Source: CAIXQW01 sp046049675 (GTDB lineage Bacteria; Bacteroidota; Bacteroidia; Chitinophagales; Chitinophagaceae). Taken from it: a stretch of 64,000 nt of DNA. Shown one piece after another: positions 8,924-17,881 of the stretch (its first letter is position 1; every line of letters begins with the position of its first letter). Under the pieces are notes generated by a model. The model was not told the origin of the DNA, ran no database searches, and worked only from the letters and a program-made list of their open reading frames with translations. The stretch lies in the NCBI GenBank assembly GCA_046049675.1, contig JBJORA010000014.1:15411-79410 (forward strand), in the 5' to 3' direction. The position numbers and the translations under genes are program-made.

Positions 8924-10105
8924 CTAGAAGAGTTTTCTTAAATCTAGTTTTATAAACTTCTTCCAGTCCAAGCCATCCGAACCAATGAGTATGGTTCTAT
9001 GCATACGATGTGTTTGTTGTAACTGCCCTATACCGCTGTTCTTTAGCCTATGCCCAGATTTTACTTCTATAGCAATACTTTTGTTCTCGTGAGTCAGGAT
9101 AAAATCAACCTCGTGATTGCCATTGCGCCAATAGTTTAATTGCATGTCGTATAACATAGCTGTATTGACTAAGTGGCAGCCAATAATATTTTCTACCCAA
9201 CGACCCCATAAGGCGGGTTGCGTGCTGGCCTGCTTAAAAGTATAGGCATTGCTGGTGGTAAAGTATGCATTATTGTACACTTGAAACTTAGGTGTAGAAT
9301 TTCTTTGCATCACTTGAGAACCCGAAAATTTGTTTAGTCCAGTTAACAAGTGCGCACTATTCAGCAAGTTAATATAGTGTGTTAGGGTAGTAGTATTGCC
9401 TGCATTTTGTAGTTGTCCAATCAGCTTATTGTAGCTAAGCTCTTGTGTACTGTAACTACTTGCAAGTTCAAAAAGTTGCTTTAGCAATGCAGGTTTATCT
9501 ACTCTGTTGAGCATCAGAATGTCTTTAGAAATTGTTGTTTCTATCAAGCTATCTTTTACATAAGTGCGCCACCTTGCTGCACTATTGATTAAACTTGCAG
9601 CACCAGGATAGCCACCATAAAAAGCAAATTGCTCTTCATTAAAGTTAAAAGCTTCTTGCATTTCACTAAATGTCCAATGTGGCATCTTTATCATTTCAAA
9701 TCTGCCGGCAAGGCTTTCGGTTAGTCCTTCTTGCAGCAAAAGTTTACTATTGCCGCTTAGTACTACGCGAATATCAAGTTGATTTTTCGTGTCGGCGTCC
9801 CAATTCTTTTTAACGGTTTCACTCCAGTTGTGTATTTTCTGTATCTCGTCAATAGCGAGGATCACGTACTTGCATCGTTCCGTTTGTAAGGTAATGCGCG
9901 CTGTTTCCCATTGTTGGTCAAGCCAGCTGCTGTTACTTACACCATCTGCAGAAGCACTTATATGTGGTTGCTTTATTTGCGCAAGTGTTTGCTGTATCAT
10001 GGTGCTTTTGCCAATTTGTCTTGCACCAGCTACAACCTGAATAAAACTACGCTTTGCTCGCATACGTGCTAGCAATTCTTTCTTTTGTGCGCGCTCTATC
10101 ATCAT
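8924..10105 (-). CDS. AAA-family ATPase with C-terminal DUF4143 (nuclease-fold) domain
   Basis: The 393-residue protein is of a family common and often multi-copy in Bacteroidota, with no settled function. The Walker A is GARQIGKS at 27-34 and the Walker B is YVILAIDEIQKI (DE at 86-87). An arginine-containing sensor segment follows (VVLSGNSKLLLQEGLTESLAGRFE). The C-terminal half is DUF4143, ending in VDFIL ... IAIEVKSG, the E-x-K signature of a PD-(D/E)XK-like fold. The start is fixed by TACCTTTG (10117-10110), four bases before the ATG. The gene appears intact and is isolated between two palindrome clusters. Horizontal transfer or a toxin/defence role is possible but not shown. Confidence 0.85.
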   Translation of the reverse strand: MMIERAQKKELLARMRAKRSFIQVVAGARQIGKSTMIQQTLAQIKQPHISASADGVSNSSWLDQQWETARITLQTERCKYVILAIDEIQKIHNWSETVKKNWDADTKNQLDIRVVLSGNSKLLLQEGLTESLAGRFEMIKMPHWTFSEMQEAFNFNEEQFAFYGGYPGAASLINSAARWRTYVKDSLIETTISKDILMLNRVDKPALLKQLFELASSYSTQELSYNKLIGQLQNAGNTTTLTHYINLLNSAHLLTGLNKFSGSQVMQRNSTPKFQVYNNAYFTTSNAYTFKQASTQPALWGRWVENIIGCHLVNTAMLYDMQLNYWRNGNHEVDFILTHENKSIAIEVKSGHRLKNSGIGQLQQTHRMHRTILIGSDGLDWKKFIKLDLRKLF

Positions 10106-10109
10106 GCCA

Positions 10110-10117
10110 CAAAGGTA
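10110..10117 (-). promoter_or_regulatory. -7 box of the DUF4143 ATPase gene (leaderless-type)
   Basis: TACCTTTG on the minus strand, separated from the ATG at 10105 by only four bases (TGGC). Confidence 0.75.
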
Positions 10118-10156
10118 CTATTTTTCTCTAGGTTTTTACCAAACTACCACTAAGTT

Positions 10157-10206
10157 TTGAGTAAATTTACTCAGTATACTGAGTAAATTTACTCAATGTA
10201 TTAAGT
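10157..10206. repeat. Perfect 40-bp palindrome plus a third unit upstream of the DUF4143 ATPase
   Basis: Bases 10157-10196 are a perfect 40-bp palindrome built from GAGTAAATTTACTC (10159-10172), ACTCAGTATACTGAGT (10169-10184) and a second GAGTAAATTTACTC (10181-10194). A further ACTCAATGTATTAAGT unit (10191-10206) overlaps the end. The cluster is about 50-100 bases upstream of the ATPase start. It could be an operator array, a DNA-end or recombination signal, or a cruciform-forming site. Confidence 0.85.
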
Positions 10207-10373
10207 AAAAATGAATAGGTTCTTTTGTGAAAATGCAAACTTTAATCTTGGGTAATATGGATAGAAGCCAACAAAATCAAGTGCTTTCAGGCATTCAGCT
10301 CATTAAATCTAGTTTGTAGTTCGATATTGCCTTTTAGAGGTCACGCTATACTACAGCAGTTTGCCAGTGCACA

Positions 10374-11330
10374 CTAGCGATTCAGCATTCCTTCAAATTG
10401 CCGATCAGTCAAGCCACGTAGAAAGCTCTCCAAGTCTTGCATTTCTTGCTCATTTAAACCAAGTGGTTGCTGTAATAGCGAATCTATATTTGGAGACCTT
10501 GTATTGATGAACTTACTAGGCGTATTGTAAAACTCAATGACTTCGCGCAAGGTCTTAAAACTACCATCGTGCATATACGGCGCAGTAATGGCAACGTTGC
10601 GTAAGCCTGGTACTTTGAACTTGCCAATATCTTCCAGCTTTTTGGTCACGTGCCATCTGCCACTGTCGTTCCATTTTTGTCCGTCAAATAGACCAATGTT
10701 TCTAAATTCATCGCCAGTAAAGTCAGGCGTAAAATGACATTCAATACACAGGCCTTTGTTAAAAAATACCGATCTTCCTCTCTGCTGCTGTTCGGTAAGA
10801 CCATCAGGTTTGTCGTTCAGCCAGCGATCGTTAGCAGTATTACTTGTTTCCAAGGTACGCTCATATGCAGCGATAGCCTTTTCTATATTGGCAGTATTGG
10901 GTATTTGTCCAAACACTTTCTTAAATAGCCCACGGTACTTTTTGCTTGCACGTAATCTATCTACAGCTTGATCAATAGGTAAGTTCATTTCATGCTTATC
11001 ACGCACTGGGAATAGTACTTGATCTTCTAAACTAGTTGAACGGCCATCCCAAAACATAGCGCCACGGCTGGCCATGTTCATCACACTTGGCGTATTTCGC
11101 GCAGTTAGAAAGCCATGCACACCAACACTTTTAGCAACAGTGTCAGCAAAAGCAAATTGCGGTTTATGACAGCTTGCACAACTAATACTTTTATCTTCGC
11201 TAAGAATAGGGTCAAAGAAAAGCATTTCGCCAAGCTTTGCCTCTGTAAGTTTTGGTGCACAAACAAAGCTATAACTGGCACTTGCAACTAGAAGTACAGT
11301 TGCGATGATATGTAGCTTGGTGATTTGCAC
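10374..11330 (-). CDS. Dihaem cytochrome c peroxidase (MauG/CcpA family)
   Basis: A periplasmic enzyme that reduces H2O2 with electrons from the respiratory chain; MauG-like side activities are possible. The 318 residues start with a signal sequence (ITKLHIIATVLLVASASYSF). Two haem sites are seen: CASCH at 51-55 and CIECH at 195-199, with the usual MHDGSF and DLESFLRGLT near the C-terminus. I chose GTG at 11330. The longer TTG start at 11339 overlaps a -7 box (TAGTTTTG, 11344-11337) that ends six bases before the GTG. The gene follows miaA on the same strand but has its own promoter. Confidence 0.92.
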   Translation of the reverse strand: MQITKLHIIATVLLVASASYSFVCAPKLTEAKLGEMLFFDPILSEDKSISCASCHKPQFAFADTVAKSVGVHGFLTARNTPSVMNMASRGAMFWDGRSTSLEDQVLFPVRDKHEMNLPIDQAVDRLRASKKYRGLFKKVFGQIPNTANIEKAIAAYERTLETSNTANDRWLNDKPDGLTEQQQRGRSVFFNKGLCIECHFTPDFTGDEFRNIGLFDGQKWNDSGRWHVTKKLEDIGKFKVPGLRNVAITAPYMHDGSFKTLREVIEFYNTPSKFINTRSPNIDSLLQQPLGLNEQEMQDLESFLRGLTDRQFEGMLNR

Positions 11331-11336
11331 GTTTAG

Positions 11337-11344
11337 CAAAACTA
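11337..11344 (-). promoter_or_regulatory. -7 box of the cytochrome c peroxidase gene
   Basis: TAGTTTTG on the minus strand, six bases before the GTG at 11330. It overlaps the alternative TTG codon at 11339, which argues against that codon as the start. Confidence 0.65.
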
Positions 11345-11381
11345 GGGAATGTTGCGCATTACTAGATAAGGTGTTACAGCC

Positions 11382-12272
11382 TTAACGAGTAAATTTTGTT
11401 GCTGCTTTGAGAATGTCTTCTTGTGCCATAAACCCTTGTGGGTACATTTTCTTGAACCAGGTTACTTGTCGCTTCGCATAGTGGCGAGTATGTTGTTGCA
11501 CTTTGGCAATCACATCTTCTATTGATCCATGTCCATCAAAGAATTCAAAGCACTCGCTATAACCAACAGTTTCTAAGTTTTTATTGTGCCTATATTCATA
11601 AAGTTCTTTTGCTTCAGCAAGTTGGCCCTGCGCAAACATCTGTACCACGCGTGTATTAATGCGCTCATAAAGTTCTTCGCGAGGTATATCTACAACAAAG
11701 TATTCAATTGCAAATGGTCTGTCTTTGGCCTGCGCGTTTCTGTAATCAAGGATGCTTTGTCCTGTACTCAATTTAAAGATGAGTGCACGCAGTAAACGAC
11801 GTGGATTGTCAATCTCTGCTTGTTCATAAAATTCAATGTCTTGTTCTTGCACTTCGCGTTGCAGCCAAAGTAAGCCACGCTCTTCATACAAAGTTTCGCA
11901 TTGCATAGCAATATCTTCATCAACAGCGGGCATCTCATCAATACCTTCACACAAAGCCTTTATGTATAAACCAGTGCCTCCAACAAGTACTGCGGTGTCG
12001 TTTGTTTCAAAAATAGTGTTGCAGTATGCTAAAGCGAGCTGCTCGTAAGTTCCAGCGCTTATTTGATCGTGTATACTGTGGCTTGCAATAAAGTGATGCC
12101 TTACACTTGCGAGTTCCTCCTCCGTAGGGCGAGCAACACCAATGTTTAATTCTTTATAGCATTGTCTGCTATCTGCACTAACAATTTCTGTATTATAATG
12201 TTGAGCAATGCGAATCGCTAGCGATGTTTTACCACTTGCTGTTGGACCTGCAATGACAATTAAACGCTTCAT
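11382..12272 (-). CDS. miaA: tRNA dimethylallyltransferase
   Basis: Adds a dimethylallyl group to A37 of tRNAs reading UNN codons. The 296 residues are the normal length. The P-loop is GPTASGKT (9-16), the family motif SADSRQCYKELNIG follows, then VGGTGLYIKAL and DNPRRLLRALI. The QVTWFKKMYPQG segment near the C-terminus is also diagnostic. It lies 30 bases downstream of the TnpR-like gene and in the same direction as rho, so it may be read from the rho transcript. Confidence 0.97.
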   Translation of the reverse strand: MKRLIVIAGPTASGKTSLAIRIAQHYNTEIVSADSRQCYKELNIGVARPTEEELASVRHHFIASHSIHDQISAGTYEQLALAYCNTIFETNDTAVLVGGTGLYIKALCEGIDEMPAVDEDIAMQCETLYEERGLLWLQREVQEQDIEFYEQAEIDNPRRLLRALIFKLSTGQSILDYRNAQAKDRPFAIEYFVVDIPREELYERINTRVVQMFAQGQLAEAKELYEYRHNKNLETVGYSECFEFFDGHGSIEDVIAKVQQHTRHYAKRQVTWFKKMYPQGFMAQEDILKAATKFTR

Positions 12273-12302
12273 TTTGCTGCGTTTGTGAGATAGTGGATAT
12301 TA

Positions 12303-12878
12303 CTAGAAATCTACGCTGTCGTCGTGGGCTGCCCCTTCATCTGCGCTTTCTTCGTCAAAGCCCATGCCATCGTCTTCGCCTTCGTCGCCGTAGCCATCTG
12401 TCGCCTCGTTAGGGTCGTAACGTTCTTCTGTTTCGTTAGCTTTTGCTTTTACGCCGCTGCTGCTTAGTTCAAGTGGGTTTACACCTTCAGTACGCACCAC
12501 GCGCGGGAAAGCTCGAGCATCAACATACTGGTCTTTTTCTATGGTGATTAGGTCTAAAGTAAAATCCCATTCTTTATCGTTTTCTACTGCGTATAAAAAC
12601 TCTTGGCTTGGATATCCTACCAAAGCACCAACAGGTGTGCGCTTACAGCTCAAGGCTGGTGCATCACGCAAGTTTTTTTCAACAGCAGTGTGAACCTCAC
12701 GTGTGCGTTTGCCTACTTCGTTCAGAACAGCGAAGCTTGCTTGCCATTCTGGCTTTAGCGCAAATGCTTTAACGATTTGCTCGTGTAAGTCGTGAAAAGT
12801 TTGTCCGGATAAGATTTCTATATCACGTTGTATGCTATCGTCTTCGGTCCATGCAACGCGGAATTTGAATAAAGGCAT
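12303..12878 (-). CDS. pRiA4b ORF-3 / IS1096 TnpR-like protein with acidic tail
   Basis: 191 residues. The N-terminal ~130 residues (FKFRVAWTED ... HDLHEQIVKAF ... VGYPSQEFLYAVENDKEWDFTL) resemble the pRiA4b ORF-3-like family, whose founding members are passengers of plasmids and IS1096 and whose function is unknown. The C-terminus is a disordered, very acidic tail (GDEGEDDGMGFDEESADEGA). In Bacteroidota such proteins are usually chromosomal housekeeping neighbours rather than mobile cargo, and I see no transposase, terminal repeats or base-composition change here. It sits 33 bases after rho and 30 before miaA, so an operon is likely. Confidence 0.7.
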   Translation of the reverse strand: MPLFKFRVAWTEDDSIQRDIEILSGQTFHDLHEQIVKAFALKPEWQASFAVLNEVGKRTREVHTAVEKNLRDAPALSCKRTPVGALVGYPSQEFLYAVENDKEWDFTLDLITIEKDQYVDARAFPRVVRTEGVNPLELSSSGVKAKANETEERYDPNEATDGYGDEGEDDGMGFDEESADEGAAHDDSVDF

Positions 12879-12911
12879 GTAAAAATAGTTGTGCTAAGTA
12901 GTGATTACTAA

Positions 12912-14699
12912 TTATTGATTCATGGTTGCCAAAAACTCTTCGTTGCTCTTGGTATTTTTCATTTGATTGAGTACAAAGTTAATGGCTTCTTCTGTTTTCA
13001 TATCTGCCATATAGTTGCGCAATACCCACAACTTGCTAAGAACATCTTTGCTGTGCAATAAATCGTCGCGACGTGTGCTACTTTGTACAATATCAATCGC
13101 AGGGAATAGACGACGATTAGCAAGTCTACGATCTAGCTGTAGTTCCATGTTACCAGTACCTTTAAATTCTTCAAAGATTACCTCGTCCATTTTACTACCT
13201 GTGTCAATTAAGGCCGTTGCAAGTATAGTAAGCGATCCGCCACCTTCAATATTACGTGCCGCACCAAAAAACTGCTTTGGTTTTTGCATGGCATTGGCTT
13301 CTACACCACCACTTAATACTTTACCGCTACTAGGGGCTACCGTATTATGTGCACGTGCCAAACGTGTAATACTGTCAAGCAAGATTACTACATCGTGACC
13401 AGCTTCTACAAGACGTTTTGCTTTTTGCAGCGCCATATTGCTAACCTTTACATGCTTTTCAGCTGGTTCATCAAATGTACTTGCAATTACTTCTGCTTTT
13501 ACGCTACGTTGCATATCGGTAACCTCTTCTGGACGTTCGTCAATTAGTACGATCATCAAATAGCACTCTGGGTGGTTTTCTGCAATTGCATTAGCCACTT
13601 CTTTTAGCAACATCGTTTTACCAGTTTTTGGTTGTGCTACAATCATACCACGTTGGCCTTTACCTAAGGGACTAAACAAGTCCATGATGCGTGTGCTTAA
13701 GTTACGCGGTGAAGTTGTTAGATTGAGCTTTTCTTCTGGGAATAGTGGTGTTAGATAGTCAAATGGTAAACGATCGCGAATGCTCTCCGGATTTTTACCG
13801 TTAATCATTTCTAGTTTTACTAATGCGAAATATTTTTCTCCTTCCTTTGGAGGACGTACAATGCCTTCAATCGTATCACCAGTGCGTAAGCCGTATTGCT
13901 TGATTTGTCCATGACTTACATAAACATCATCAGGACTAGCAAGATAGTGGTAATCTGCGCTGCGTAAAAAACCGTAGCCATCAGGTAATATTTCTAATGT
14001 GCCTTCTGTAGGAATAGCGCCATCAAATTCTATGTTAAACTTGGGTTTGTGTTGTGGCTGTTCTACTCTTGGAGCTTGTGGCTCACGTGGTTGAGCAGGA
14101 GCAGCTTCTTGCACTTGCTGTGGACGTTGGTGTTGCTGATTAGCATTGCCACCTTGGTGTTGTGCCGGACGCTGATCAAATTTAAGATTTGTTACAACCT
14201 TGGCTTGCCCTGGAACCTCTAATGTAAGATTGCCGCTTGGTTTTTCCTTTGGCGTTTGCGCTGGCGCAGTGAGCACGAGATTATTTGCAGCTGGTGCATC
14301 GTTATTCTTTTGACCCTCATTGCCTTTTTGCTTTGCACCTTTTTGCTTTGACTTATCAAATTTTTGCGTCTTCTCTTGAGCAGGTGCGGCCTCAACTTTA
14401 GCGATAGGTTCAGCAGCTTCTTTCTCAGCTTTTTGTGCTTTACCTTTTGCCGCCTTAGTGCCTTTTGTAGGCTTTTCTTCAGCAACTGGAGCAGCAGCTT
14501 TTTTGCTAGTCTTTGCCGCTTTTGATGCAGACTTTTTAGCATTTGGCTCATCCATTGGTTGCAAAGCTTGCGCATCCAATATCTTATAAATGAGGTTTTG
14601 CTTGTCTAGTTTTTTTACATTTTTAAGCTTGAATTTGTCAGCAATATCAAGCAATTCTGGAACGAGCATATCGTTCAATTGTAGAATGTCGTAATTCAT
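12912..14699 (-). CDS. rho: Transcription termination factor Rho with long disordered insert
   Basis: Hexameric RNA-dependent ATPase that ends transcription of untranslated RNA. Of 595 residues (E. coli Rho has 419), 1-45 are the Rho N-terminal helical domain (LNDMLVPELLDIADKF). About 50-225 is a low-complexity region rich in K, A, Q, P and E. The RNA-binding cold-shock domain starts near 232 (EGTLEILPDGYGFLRS). The ATPase core has the P-loop QPKTGKT near 356, then LIDERPEEVTDM and the Q-loop SGGVEANAMQKPKQFFGAAR. Bacteroides Rho has a comparable disordered insert reported to drive condensate formation. The gene leads a probable operon with the TnpR-like gene and miaA. Confidence 0.97.
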   Translation of the reverse strand: MNYDILQLNDMLVPELLDIADKFKLKNVKKLDKQNLIYKILDAQALQPMDEPNAKKSASKAAKTSKKAAAPVAEEKPTKGTKAAKGKAQKAEKEAAEPIAKVEAAPAQEKTQKFDKSKQKGAKQKGNEGQKNNDAPAANNLVLTAPAQTPKEKPSGNLTLEVPGQAKVVTNLKFDQRPAQHQGGNANQQHQRPQQVQEAAPAQPREPQAPRVEQPQHKPKFNIEFDGAIPTEGTLEILPDGYGFLRSADYHYLASPDDVYVSHGQIKQYGLRTGDTIEGIVRPPKEGEKYFALVKLEMINGKNPESIRDRLPFDYLTPLFPEEKLNLTTSPRNLSTRIMDLFSPLGKGQRGMIVAQPKTGKTMLLKEVANAIAENHPECYLMIVLIDERPEEVTDMQRSVKAEVIASTFDEPAEKHVKVSNMALQKAKRLVEAGHDVVILLDSITRLARAHNTVAPSSGKVLSGGVEANAMQKPKQFFGAARNIEGGGSLTILATALIDTGSKMDEVIFEEFKGTGNMELQLDRRLANRRLFPAIDIVQSSTRRDDLLHSKDVLSKLWVLRNYMADMKTEEAINFVLNQMKNTKSNEEFLATMNQ

Positions 14700-15076
14700 T
14701 TATTAATTGTACTCAAATAGTTTTCTTATTGTTCCTTACAGAAATTATTCAAACCCGAAAAATTAGTGTGAAGTAGAAACATGCGGAAGGCCGAGCGGCT
14801 GCATTGCTTCTAGGGCAATATTACAACATCATTGTTTAGCATCAAATTTTTTTTGCAGAATCATCTTAAAATTGTGCAAATGTGATGCTAATAGGGGATA
14901 AACAATAACTTATATAATTAATACATGCGTATAATTATGATGCTAGTCACTATATATGCGTTTTGACTAGCAGGAACTGGGCTAGGCAAAATTGTGATCA
15001 TTAGTTATTCACCTTGGTACAAGCATATTTTTCCACACGATAACAAGCCGCTGCATTGCATGTTAACTTTGCCGCA
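14700..15076. other. Divergent intergenic region between rho and pcrA
   Basis: About 377 bases without a credible gene. It must hold the leftward rho promoter/leader and the rightward pcrA promoter. It is AT-rich around 14870-14960. Apart from the pcrA -7 box at 15064-15071 I see no clear operator, riboswitch or RNA fold. Confidence 0.5.
15064..15071 (+). promoter_or_regulatory. -7 box of pcrA/uvrD (leaderless-type)
   Basis: TAACTTTG, five bases before the ATG at 15077. It selects that ATG over the in-frame upstream codon at 15056, which would lie upstream of the transcription start. Confidence 0.7.
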
Positions 15077-17362
15077 ATGGACTATTTGCAGGAGTTAAAT
15101 GATGAGCAGCGCATGGCTGTAGAGCATACCGAAGGACCCTTGATGATTGTGGCAGGCGCAGGTAGTGGTAAAACTAAAGTACTTACAACACGCATTGCAC
15201 ATTTACTAAAGCATGGTGTAGATGCTTTTAATATTTTGGCATTGACGTTTACAAATAAAGCTGCTGCCGAAATGAAGGAGCGTATTAGTCACATTGTAGG
15301 CAATGGTGAAGCACGCAATTTGTACATCGGCACATTCCATAGTGTATTTGCACGCATACTACGTTTTGAAGCAGAGTTACTTAATTACGGTAAAGACTTT
15401 ACGATATATGACGCCGATGATGCTAAAAGCGTTTTGCGTGCCTTGATTAAAGAACATCAGTACGACGATAAAATATATAAAGTTAATGCAGTGTACAATA
15501 GAATAAGCGCTGCAAAAAATAATTTGATTTTACCGGCAGAATACAAAACTGATTACGATATTCAACAAGAAGATGCACGCGCTAACAGACCTGGCATTGC
15601 AATGTTGTATGAAGCGTATGCGCAAAAGTGTTTTAAGAACAATGCCATGGACTTTGATGACATACTTGTCAATATGTATGTTTTACTCGTAAAGCATCCA
15701 GAAGCATTAGCGCGTTATCAGCATAGATTTAAGTATTTAATGATAGATGAGTATCAGGATACCAATTTGGCGCAGTATCATATCATTAAACTTATTGCGG
15801 CCGCTCACGAAAACATTTGTGTTGTTGGCGACGATGCACAAAGCATCTATAGTTTTAGAGGTGCTAGTATGCAAAACATCTTTCAATTCCAAAAGGATTA
15901 TCCCGACTTTAGAATGATAAAGTTGGAGCAGAACTACAGAAGCACAAATAATATATTAGAAGCTGCCAATGCTGTTATTGCAAAGAATGGCAATCAAATT
16001 CCAAAAAATCTTTGGACTACAGCAAGTAAAGGTGATACCATTAAGATTGTACAAAATAGCAGCGATGGCGATGAAGCACGTTTCGTTGCAAGTACCATCG
16101 CAGAGTTTAAGCTGCGTCATCATTTTAGCAATGGCGACTTTAGTATTTTGTATCGTACCAATGCGCAGAGTAGAAGTTTTGAAGAAAATTTGCGTAGGCT
16201 AAACATCAAGTACAAAATATTTGGTGGCATGAGCTTTTATCAACGCAAAGAGATAAAGGATTACCTGGCCTACTTACGCATCGTTATTAATCAGCGTGAC
16301 GAAGAGGCTGTAAAGCGCATTATCAATGTACCGGCTCGTGGTATTGGCACCACAACTTTGCAAAAGCTATCTATGTTTGCAGGAGAACAAGGTATAAGTT
16401 TTTGGGATAGTATTCTACAAGCAGAACGTGTGGGCATACGAGGCGCTACGCTTACTGCAATTCAAAGATTTGTTTTGTTGATTCAAAGTGCACAAGCACA
16501 GTTGGCTACTAAAACTGCATTTGAGATTGCCATGCTCTTAGGAAAAGAGAGTGGCTTGGTACACGAGTTACAGAATGATAAAACGGTAGAGGGCTTGGCA
16601 CGTTTTCAGAATGTGGAGGAGTTAATTAATAGTATTAAAAGCTTTGTTGAAACGCCAACTGAAGATGGTGAAATCGTAGACAAAGACCTTGGTAATTATT
16701 TGCAACAAATTTCACTGCTGACAGATGTTGACAAAGAAGAAGATGATCCGGATGTGGTAAAGTTAATGACTGTGCATGCTGCAAAGGGCTTGGAGTTTCC
16801 TTGCGTATTTGTGGTAGGAATGGAAGATGAACTTTTCCCAAGCAATATGAGTATGTACGACCGTGACGACTTAGAAGAAGAACGTCGTTTGTTTTATGTG
16901 GCGATTACTAGAGCAAAACAAAAACTATGGTTGACTTTAGCACAACATCGTTATAGATTTGGTGCGGCTATAGCAAATAAGCCAAGCCGTTTTTTAGCTG
17001 AATTGCCCGATGATGTGGCAGAATACAATAGGCAAGATGTGCCGCAGATGCAAAGTGTATCTCGCCCAAGTGGTTGGGGTGGAGGTGCTGCAAAACCAAG
17101 CTATAGCGAGGCTGCAGTTCAACAAAAGAAGACCGTTGTTGCACATATCACGTATCAGCATGAAGTAAGTGCCGATTTTAAGGAAAGTAATCCTGCAGAT
17201 ATAGAAGAAGGCTTACGTGTAGAACATCAGAGATTTGGCTTTGGCACGGTTATCAAGTTAGAAGGCGGCGCGGCAGAACGTAAAGCATCCATTATGTTTG
17301 AGCAAGGTGTTGGCGAAAAGAAAATGATGCTCAACTTTGCCAAACTGCGCATTGTAGATTAG
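15077..17362 (+). CDS. ATP-dependent 3'-5' DNA helicase, UvrD/PcrA family
   Basis: SF1A helicase for excision repair, replication-fork and transcription-coupled work. The 761 residues hold the family motifs in order: Q-motif LNDEQRMAV (7-15), Walker A GAGSGKT (27-33), TFTNKAAAEMKERI, GTFHS, DEYQDTN, GDDAQSIYSFRGA, EQNYRS, TVHAAKGLEFPCVFVVG and VAITRAK. A C-terminal tudor-like domain (GLRVEHQRFGFGTVI to the end) follows a linker at about 665-715; in PcrA this domain binds RNA polymerase. The stop at 17362 is two bases before recX, so the two are surely co-transcribed. Confidence 0.95.
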   Translation: MDYLQELNDEQRMAVEHTEGPLMIVAGAGSGKTKVLTTRIAHLLKHGVDAFNILALTFTNKAAAEMKERISHIVGNGEARNLYIGTFHSVFARILRFEAELLNYGKDFTIYDADDAKSVLRALIKEHQYDDKIYKVNAVYNRISAAKNNLILPAEYKTDYDIQQEDARANRPGIAMLYEAYAQKCFKNNAMDFDDILVNMYVLLVKHPEALARYQHRFKYLMIDEYQDTNLAQYHIIKLIAAAHENICVVGDDAQSIYSFRGASMQNIFQFQKDYPDFRMIKLEQNYRSTNNILEAANAVIAKNGNQIPKNLWTTASKGDTIKIVQNSSDGDEARFVASTIAEFKLRHHFSNGDFSILYRTNAQSRSFEENLRRLNIKYKIFGGMSFYQRKEIKDYLAYLRIVINQRDEEAVKRIINVPARGIGTTTLQKLSMFAGEQGISFWDSILQAERVGIRGATLTAIQRFVLLIQSAQAQLATKTAFEIAMLLGKESGLVHELQNDKTVEGLARFQNVEELINSIKSFVETPTEDGEIVDKDLGNYLQQISLLTDVDKEEDDPDVVKLMTVHAAKGLEFPCVFVVGMEDELFPSNMSMYDRDDLEEERRLFYVAITRAKQKLWLTLAQHRYRFGAAIANKPSRFLAELPDDVAEYNRQDVPQMQSVSRPSGWGGGAAKPSYSEAAVQQKKTVVAHITYQHEVSADFKESNPADIEEGLRVEHQRFGFGTVIKLEGGAAERKASIMFEQGVGEKKMMLNFAKLRIVD

Positions 17363-17364
17363 GC

Positions 17365-17820
17365 ATGCAAAAAAGTGTACTCATAAAAATAAGACGTTAT
17401 TGCGCCTATCAAGAACGTTGCCATAGTGAAGTACGTTATAAGCTTATAGAGCTCGGTGCTCGTGGATTGGAATTAGAGGATTACATTGTACACCTAATTG
17501 CAGAAGATTTTCTAAATGAAGAACGCTTTGCACAAGTGTATGCCGGCGGTAAGTTTAGAGTGCTCAAATGGGGCAAACAAAAAATTGTACACGGCCTTAA
17601 GCAAAAACAAGTGAGTGCCTATTGTATCAAGAAAGGCTTACAAGAAATACCCGACGACGATTACGAAACAACCTTGACAAAACTAGTTGAAGGCAAATGG
17701 GAAAATTTGCGAAAGCCAATGCTAAGCCTTGCTGTGAAGCAAAAAATCTTAACCTATATGCTTGGCAAAGGCTATGAGCAACAACTTGTGCGCGCTGCTA
17801 TTGCCAAATTAAAGAAATAG
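17365..17820 (+). CDS. recX: Regulatory protein RecX
   Basis: Inhibitor or modulator of RecA filaments. The 151-residue protein has the three tandem three-helix repeats of RecX. The usual landmarks are CHSEVRYKLIELG in repeat 1, HLIAEDFLNEERFAQVYAGGKFR with the conserved LNDERFA-like segment, and LTYMLGKGYEQQLVRAAI in the last repeat. It begins two bases after the helicase stop. Pairing with a uvrD-type helicase rather than recA is notable but makes sense as a DNA-repair unit. Confidence 0.9.
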   Translation: MQKSVLIKIRRYCAYQERCHSEVRYKLIELGARGLELEDYIVHLIAEDFLNEERFAQVYAGGKFRVLKWGKQKIVHGLKQKQVSAYCIKKGLQEIPDDDYETTLTKLVEGKWENLRKPMLSLAVKQKILTYMLGKGYEQQLVRAAIAKLKK

Positions 17821-17881
17821 CTCACTGGTAACGCTTTGCGTATTTGCGAAGCTAAACTCACAATGAATTGGCCTTGAGTAT

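Noticed and set aside
8811..10206. Reading the DUF4143 ATPase as a toxin or defence gene
   Set aside because: No partner, immunity gene or defence island is adjacent. The palindromes are unusual but do not show function.
12303..12878. TnpR-like gene as evidence of an insertion sequence
   Set aside because: No transposase, terminal inverted repeats or target duplication. It sits in normal operon spacing between rho and miaA.
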